Source: Lactifluus volemus (Eukaryota > Basidiomycota > Agaricomycetes > Russulales > Russulaceae). From it: a stretch of DNA of 64,000 bases. The stretch lies in the NCBI GenBank assembly GCA_022376515.1, contig WTXI01000001.1, forward strand, positions 2,170,001 to 2,234,000, in the 5' to 3' direction. The translations under genes were made by a program, and so were the position numbers. A model generated the notes under the pieces. The model searched no databases. It was given only the letters and a program-made list of their open reading frames with translations, and was not told where the DNA came from. Of this stretch, positions 57,411 to 64,000 are shown in pieces (the first letter of the stretch is position 1; every line of letters begins with the position of its first letter).

Positions 57411-60400
57411 ATGGCTTGGAACATAGGCTATGAACATGACTCAGAGGAAGTAATTCGCCTCAAGAGGCAAATTGCTGAACAAGGTTATTTCTGTCATCGA
57501 GTCTGTTTGCCCAACATTGTCGACTCAAATTCCATCACTCTTTCAGATAATCACTGCTCGACCCTCCAAAGTCAACCTATTAAGACAAGGGATGAGTTGG
57601 AAGATCATAAATCTGCGCTTGATGAAACCACCTGTAAGGTACGCCGGGAGTTGCTCTGCGTCTAGGTTTATGTTTTGAACGTGCGGCGGCTATCCAGCTG
57701 CGTCTGGAGGCCGATAGGGCACTCCGCCTTGAAGAGCAGCTTCAAGAATCCAAAGAAAGCCTCGACAAAGAGAAGTTCATGCGTCAAAATGCAGACCTGG
57801 CTATTCGATCTGCAGCGGAGAAAGGCAAGGAAGAGGAAGTCGCTCGAAGGGAGCTCCAGCAGGCGCTCGAGTCCATTTCATCTCGCGAGACCACAGCCGA
57901 TGCGATCATCTCGAACTTGCGAAACGAGAAGGTGGCTCTCGACCGCCGCATACGGGAACTCGAGGCGAATCTGCAGCAGGTTATTAGCGCTGCGACCCCC
58001 AAGAGAAGACGTCATGCACGCTCATCCTCATCCTCGTTCTCGGACATCCGGATCACCACACTCGAGCGAGACCTCGGCGAGTCTCAGGCTTCGGTAGCGG
58101 AGCTTCAGACTGAACTTGAGAAGGCTCAAGGGAAACTTAGGCGCACCGAAGACGACCTCTTTCGTCTCGAGAACGGGAGGACGGTGTTTGAGCGCCGGAC
58201 AACTGATGAGATAAAGAAGATACAAGAGATGTTGACGATTAAGGATGAAGAGATCACGCAGCTGCGGGGTGGTATAGACTCGGGACTCGCGCAGCAGCGC
58301 GAAGAAGAGCTCATCCGGAGAGTGGAGGAGGAAGAGGCCAAGGTACTGGCCCTCGAGCGACTATCGGAATCTCGGGATATCAAGAAAGTGGAGAGCGCAC
58401 TACTGAAAGCGGAAAAGCAACTCGCAGCTGAGATGAACAAATTCAAAGCTCTGGAAGAGAGGAATGCCGGTCTTAACAGGGATGTGAAACTGGCACGGGA
58501 CGCATTGGAACAGTCAAACACCCATGCCAAGAGCCTCGACAGGGCGCTAGAAGACAAGGCTTCCCTCGTCCACTCTTTACAGGCCCAGGAAAGGTGTGCC
58601 AGTCGCTTCTGATTATCTGACGTGCTCTCATATTATTACAGAGCTCTTAGGGCACAGGTAAATGCTCAGCAAGAGCGAATTCAGTCTCTAAGGGTCGTTG
58701 AGTCAAATGGTTTGCTCGCTTAAAAACCTTTCTTTAAGCAGCGATTGACTGACTCGGCGTTTAGTATCCACTTCAGGACACGGCGGCGTGGATGCCGGGA
58801 CAGGCGTTGAGACCATGGAGAAGATTCTTGCTGCTGTGGACCGGCTGAGGAGCGAGCGCGATGACTTGCGTCGACAACTCGAATTCTTACAGGTCGAATC
58901 CAAATTCACCATCCAGGCACTTGAGAACAAGATCAACTCTGGGGTTGTAACAACGACAGTGGCCACGGACGCCGAGGATCCTCGCATTTCCCAACTTCAA
59001 AAGTGAAGTCCAGAAACTTATCGGGCGGTTAGCAAAGGCAGACCCACGTCTCGACTCATCACCTCGCCTTACCCTCGTCGCTTCTGCGTCCCTAGTAATG
59101 GTGGGGCACCTGCAGACACGTGTCGATCATGACGCCGTACAAAAAGACGAATCTCGCGCTGAGATCTCTGCCCTCTACTCTCAATTGCAAGATGCTACTG
59201 CGTTACGCGAGGAGTCCCTTCGCACTATTGATGGCCTGGAACAGTCATTGGCTGAAACACAGCGCCAGCTAAAATCAAGCCTCGTCACTGTACTTGATGC
59301 CCAGCAGCAGCAAACCGACGTGCTTCTCAAGTTCGACTACATGGAATCCCAGGTCATTGCAAATGATCATATCAGAGAGCAATACAGAGAGCTACAGTCT
59401 AATCTCGATGACACGACCGCCAGGCTTTCCGACGTCACCAAAGCCCTCGAAAATGTGGAGTCCGAACGCAACTCTTTCAAGGTCGAGATTATTAACCTTC
59501 AAGGCGACATGACACTGGTTCAAGAGGAACTGAAGAAGGCTGAGAAACGCTACAGTGATCTTCAGAATCAACAACTTTCCTCCATGTCATCCTCACAAAT
59601 CAACCGCAAACTGAAGGAACAAATCGAAGAACTAGAGGCCCGTATCGCACGTCGCACGGAGCAGATCGGTGTTCACCAGCATGACATCAAGCGTCTTGAA
59701 ACCAATCTCCGACTCCAAGAAGATCGTATTGGCGAGATGACAAGCGAACTCGAGGTTGCGATGGCGGAAAAGGAGAGCATGGTGGAGGATTGTGCTGATG
59801 CGCGGGAGGCGCGGGATCGTGCGCTCAAGAAGGCCGACGAGCTAGAAGTCGCCGTGGTAACTCTGGAGACACAGCTACAAGCACTGGAAGAGCAGCGCGA
59901 GATCGAGGTGACCACCTTAGTCAAGGTCTGGTCCTCTGCGTTGGTCCAATCACGGTCATCAGCGACACGCCTCTACTCCGCCGCCTACCAGGCGAACTCC
60001 GCGAAAGCAGACCTGATACAAAGACTCGAGCTGGTTTCTGCAGAGCACAATTCCGCTGTAGTACTTTTGCACAAACAGGCTTCAAAGTGCAGCTTGGCGC
60101 AGAGTGTAGTTAGTGCCCACAGAGAAGAGGCTCGCGATGCCGTCGTCGCCCTTGCCGTTGTTCAAACAGCCAACGTGGAATCCCGACGCGCCATGCATTA
60201 CGATCGAGACCGGATTTGTGCCCTTCTCTCTGCCACTCGGGATGAGCTCAATATCCGCTTCGAGGAGATCAATTCTCTGCAATATCAGTTACAGAAGATC
60301 CGCGCGCAAGGCCATGCAGAAGTACCGAACAGCAATCAGAAGATTCTGAAGAGATCAGAAAGTTACGGGAGACCAACACGAGCCTTGATCGACTTCGCGC

Positions 60401-62075
60401 TGAGCTGGAAGACGAGCTGGCGAAAACGCAGAAAGACCGGGATCAGCTGAGCGCAGCCAGTGACGCTCTCAGAGCACAGATCACCCAGCTTCAATCAGAC
60501 CACGCACAAGAGCTCGAATCTCTGCGAGGCAAACTTCAACAAGTTGCGGTAGACCTTCAGGAGTCTCGGGAATCGCATGCCGCTGCAGAGAAAGCCTGCT
60601 CTGAGCTGTCTGCAGCCAAGGCTAACCTCGAGAATCGTCTCTATAACGTCTCGCAGCAACAGGACACAGATGGCGAGCTGATATCCGAGCTCCAGAGCCG
60701 TGAAGCAGCTCACGATTTGCGGGAGCTTGAAATTCAAAAGCGCCTCGACAAAGCCATCGAGGAACTGGAGAGAACTGCGCGCGAGAGGGAGGAACTCGAA
60801 ATCGCTCTCAAGCAGGCAAAAGTCGATATCTCGAAGGCCAAGAACCTCGTAGAGGATCGTGTTTCCCAGCTGGTGGTTGAGCGCGATGAGCTTCAGGAGA
60901 GTCTGAAGTCTGGCCACGCTGCCGAGGTGGACCAGCTCCAAAGTCGCTTGCGAGAACTCCAGGCCGAGGCCGACTCGCTTCAGGCCCAGTTGGACAAAGC
61001 AATCGCAGACCAAAGGCGAATACGTGCCACTTTCGAAGCGGAATTCCGAGAGTCTGTAGAGCGCCATGAAGCATTGGGGACAGAGCGAGACGACGTTAAG
61101 GCCCAATTGAACGCGCTTGAGGCTGAATTCGATGACGCGGAGGCCCGCCTTCAAACTGCTTTGGAGGAGAAGGATGCACTCGAGGTAAAGAACACGAATC
61201 TCGAATCCGAAATTCAGCGGGCTTTCTCTATGCAGCGATATCTCGAGAGCCAACTTAAGGACAGGTGTGAGAAGTCTTAACTATGTGCCCACTCGCGCTC
61301 ACACCGTTATGCTACAGTGCACACGAGGCTGCCTCTGTCAAGGCGGAGCTGGAACAAGTCAAGGAAAAGTTCGCCCACGCAGAACGGGATGGCAAAGCGG
61401 CGGAAATGCAGCTCACTTTCCAGAAGGCACAACACGAACAAGTAACCGTTTCCCTTAAGCGGGAGATCCAACTCCTGCGGGCAACCCCAGGGCACGATGA
61501 AAGGGTTCAGGAAAAAATTGGTTATATGGATGAGTTGATGCGCTCCAAGACGCAGGAGATCGAAGAAAATGACGACCGCTTCATTGAGTACGTGCCATAA
61601 AAGCTCGTTTCCGCCTCCGGCGATTGAACCCATCACGTCTCTTAGACTTCATAGGGTATCTGCCTCCAGACCCCATGAACCACTATCCACAACCATAGTT
61701 GCTGGCAAGAAGCGATCCGCCCCTGACGATGGGGATGAAGCTGTGCCGGTTCAGGGATTCACGTCCGAGGGGGTGCTCGCCACTGGTCTCAACACAGCAA
61801 CAACGCCAAGAAGGCGGAAGAGGCCCCGTACAGGTTTCACGCCGGTTCGAAATACCACATCTCACCCTTTGACAACCCTCGCATCGGAGGATGCTGCGCA
61901 ACCCACCGCAGTCCCTATTATTTCTGATGTCACAAACAGCCTGCGAGGTAAGCCAGCGGGCGACGTAAAGGCCAAGGGAAGCTGGCTGGGCGCTCACAAG
62001 TCGAGATCTACACAATCCGGTAATAATGCGACGGCACGGACAACTTCAGCACGGCCTGGCGCCGCTGTCAGGTGA
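57411..62075 (+). CDS. Giant coiled-coil protein, unknown
   Basis: I recognise no named family. The gene starts MAWNIGYEHDSEEVIRLKRQ. After two introns (about 57482-57544 and 57638-57696) it becomes almost continuous heptad coiled coil of some 1,300 residues, rich in Glu, Leu, Arg and Gln, such as LEKAQGKLRRTEDDLFRLEN and VRSEL-like repeats. It ends in a Ser/Thr-rich tail with a nuclear-localisation-like patch (TTPRRRKRPRTGFTP) and TGA at 62073-62075. Such architecture suits a spindle-pole, nuclear-pore or cytoskeletal scaffold, which is inference. Two places lose frame: about 59005-59014 (ISQLQK then EVQKLIGRLAKADP) and about 60335-60350 (before SEEIRKLRETNTSLDRLR). The first could be an intron (GTTGTAAC...GTCCAG); the second has no fitting intron. 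Confidence 0.72.
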
Positions 62076-63827
62076 AAGGGTTCGCTGACGCCTACCTTTC
62101 TTGGAGTCTAATTGTTTAGTTTCATCCATCACCGTCGCTATATGTATCGTTATCCGTCATGTTATATTTAATTTCACTCTGTGAAATAACATACACATGG
62201 TTTATTTCATGCGACCGTGTCTAACGCTTGGTAGTGCGCACGGTCCCCGCCATCCTCTATAACCCCATTCAAACTTTTTTTTTGGGTTGTTGTTGCTTTT
62301 CGCACACGTGTTTATGGGGGTCAGACATTCAAGGAGGAAAAAAATACGAAGCTGTCAATTGAATGATATGGATTTCTTCGATCCAAGCTCATATCGTCAA
62401 ATTTCTAGTATTTGATCAATACGAACGGTATCACGAGGTGTGTATACTAATCAGTAGTCGCTGCCAAGTATCCCTGACAAAGTGTTTCAGGCCAGTATAA
62501 CGCTGACGACTTGAACTCACCTCCCTCTCTACTAGGAATTCGCCATAAGCCAGCGCAATGGCAATCCAAAACCCAAAATCAACCCCTAGTTTGTCAACTT
62601 CGTCAAGATGTATCTCGAAGACACCCGTCGATGACCTAACGGATAACACGGGCGTAGTGTCGTGGAAGATGAGTAAAGAGACTTGTCCAGGAATTGCCTG
62701 TGAACAGTGTATATGATGGTGAGGACCAGTGTTCTCCTCTCGCACAGGCAGTGGCACATTCGGGAGTAGACTCAGCGAAAATGAGTTGGTATGCGTGGGT
62801 GCATGACTCCTCAGGACACGGTGCTCGCGAAAAAAGCCCCTCAGAGACAGGAGTCATATGAGAGTCTTCTGTCTTCGGATGCGACTCTCACCGATGTGCC
62901 AACTGGGCAGTTTTCGCCAACACATACATGTCCCCCCGCACCTACGCCCTCGAGTGTGATCGTGTCGCCACCGTCTCCGAGCACAGTACAATGGTACATG
63001 CGAAGCTCGACCAGCTTGCTCAACCACGTCCGCGACGGACGAAATCTGTGGTCTCCCAGTTCGGATGTCCCGGGTATGCGAGGCGATTGAGATGAAGGAC
63101 TTGCTGATGCTGGACAGGTTGAGGAAGCTACGGCATTGACGCGGCAGGAAAATTTGAGCGAGGCAGGAGGATAGTATGGCGAGTTGGAGACCACTGGAAT
63201 GAGGGGTACGAAGACATTGGGTGGAAGCGAGGGGATCGCAGGCGAAGATACCATCCGCGTAAAGGCCGATGTATCTCCTACAATACCGTCGACGTCGCGT
63301 TATGCTACGATGGCGACTACAGCATTAATAATAACTCGGTGGCCACATAGCCAGACGCACAACCAAGTGCTCTATAATCTCATCGTCCGTCAAGAATCCA
63401 AGCCAAGTCCGGAACGTTGTACCATATGATACGCTCGCTTGTTTCCTGGGCAACGATCACCTATTTTCAAGACGTCAGAACTGGCGACGTTTAGATACGG
63501 TCTTAAACATAGGTGAACATTAGACTTAACTTACCTCCGTAGGGTATATCTGACTATGCGAGGGGCGGGTGATGCTATGGGGGGTTGCATATACGGCTTC
63601 CTGTTTTTGTTGTGATAGTTATTTGAGACAGGTGGAGAGTTCGCGCAGCGGAAGGTTTTGTGACTGGTTTATGTTACTTCTGCACTATGGTACAGAGTAA
63701 AGCCACATCACCACTCAACGACCCCCGGCCCGTTCACGTCCATGAACACGTCTCAAGTCCGTCGCTACCGTGTCGCTAAGTGCTATACTATGCTCTTAAC
63801 ATTCTACACCAGAACCCATTCAAAATC
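62076..63827. other. Intergenic region upstream of MCD4
   Basis: About 1.75 kb. Minus-strand frames at 62431-62757 and 62841-63254 are open. The second (MVSSPAIPSLPPNVFVPLIP) is Pro/Ser-rich, but no motif or consistent splice pattern links them. I call no gene. Confidence 0.35.
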
Positions 63828-64000
63828 ATGAAAACAGGCTCGGGCTCGGTGGCCCGTCTTCTTGCCCTTGGCATTGTCTTTCATTTCGTTTACATCGGAA
63901 CAGTTTTCGACTGTTACTTTACAAGCCCAGTAGTACACAGCATGCGCCAATACAAACTGCCCCGAGCCCAGGCTCACCGCCTCGTGCTCATAGTTGGTGC
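63828..64000 (+). CDS. GPI ethanolamine-phosphate transferase 1, N-terminal part
   Basis: Mcd4/PIG-N adds ethanolamine phosphate to the first mannose of GPI precursors in the ER. The visible 57 residues begin MKTGSGSVARLLALGIVFHF. They continue with VYIGTVFDCYFTSPVVHSM, the strongly conserved N-terminal signature around the first membrane segment and first luminal residues. They end ...AHRLVLIVG, just where the alkaline-phosphatase-like catalytic domain starts. The rest lies beyond the window. The ATG context (TCAAAATCATGA) is good for a fungus. Confidence 0.88.
   Translation, partial: MKTGSGSVARLLALGIVFHFVYIGTVFDCYFTSPVVHSMRQYKLPRAQAHRLVLIVG

Noticed and set aside
62841..63254. 137-codon Pro/Ser-rich minus-strand frame as a gene
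   Set aside because: No homologous motif and no exon partner. It may only reflect local base composition upstream of MCD4.
1..64000. CRISPR arrays, tRNA or rRNA genes
   Set aside because: No spaced short direct repeats of CRISPR type and no tRNA or rRNA core sequence was noticed. The genome is eukaryotic. A tRNA scan would be needed to exclude a tRNA fully.

Overview
The window is nuclear DNA of a filamentous basidiomycete, most probably an Agaricomycete. The genes are dense and on both strands, and nearly every one is cut by several GT-AG introns of about 48-76 bp. Several families are typical of that class: a polyporopepsin-like A1 protease, DUF2235 copies, and a fungal-type Tnp2/Plavaka-like transposase. 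Order or genus cannot be fixed from the sequence alone. All exon models below were spliced by eye.

Layout. 1-18.5 kb is a housekeeping block: choline/ethanolamine kinase-like gene (+), tandem CCCH zinc-finger RNA-binding protein (-), the very large proteasome activator Blm10/PSME4 (-), and a mitochondrial Aim18-like protein (+) that shares a roughly 200-bp divergent promoter with it. 18.8-27.3 kb is one complete DNA transposon of about 8.5 kb with terminal inverted repeats, a perfect 7-bp target duplication, different subterminal repeat arrays at its two ends, and three minus-strand genes. 27.9-31.3 kb holds an intact secreted ribonuclease T2 and a decayed second copy of it.

32-41.6 kb carries an Msc7-like aldehyde dehydrogenase (-), an RNF126-type RING-H2 ubiquitin ligase (+), a secreted aspartic protease (-) and a D-amino-acid oxidase (-). 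43-48 kb is a gene graveyard: a full-length but broken, CpG-depleted DUF2235 copy and a frameshifted HET-domain-like gene. A second DUF2235 fragment lies at 54 kb. 48.7-64 kb returns to ordinary genes: an unknown 299-aa protein (-), an ARMT1/DUF89 metal-dependent phosphatase (+), a glyoxalase-like protein (+), the Nem1 partner Spo7 (+), a giant coiled-coil protein (+), and the start of GPI ethanolamine-phosphate transferase Mcd4 (+).

The genes do not form one pathway. Three bear on phospholipid and membrane biology (choline kinase-like, Spo7, Mcd4) and two on protein turnover (Blm10, RING ligase), but they are scattered and show no sign of co-regulation. The most notable observations are very small exons that complete essential motifs, including an 8-nt last exon that creates the C-terminal Tyr-Tyr-Ala of Blm10, and the intact transposon with its unusual accessory genes.
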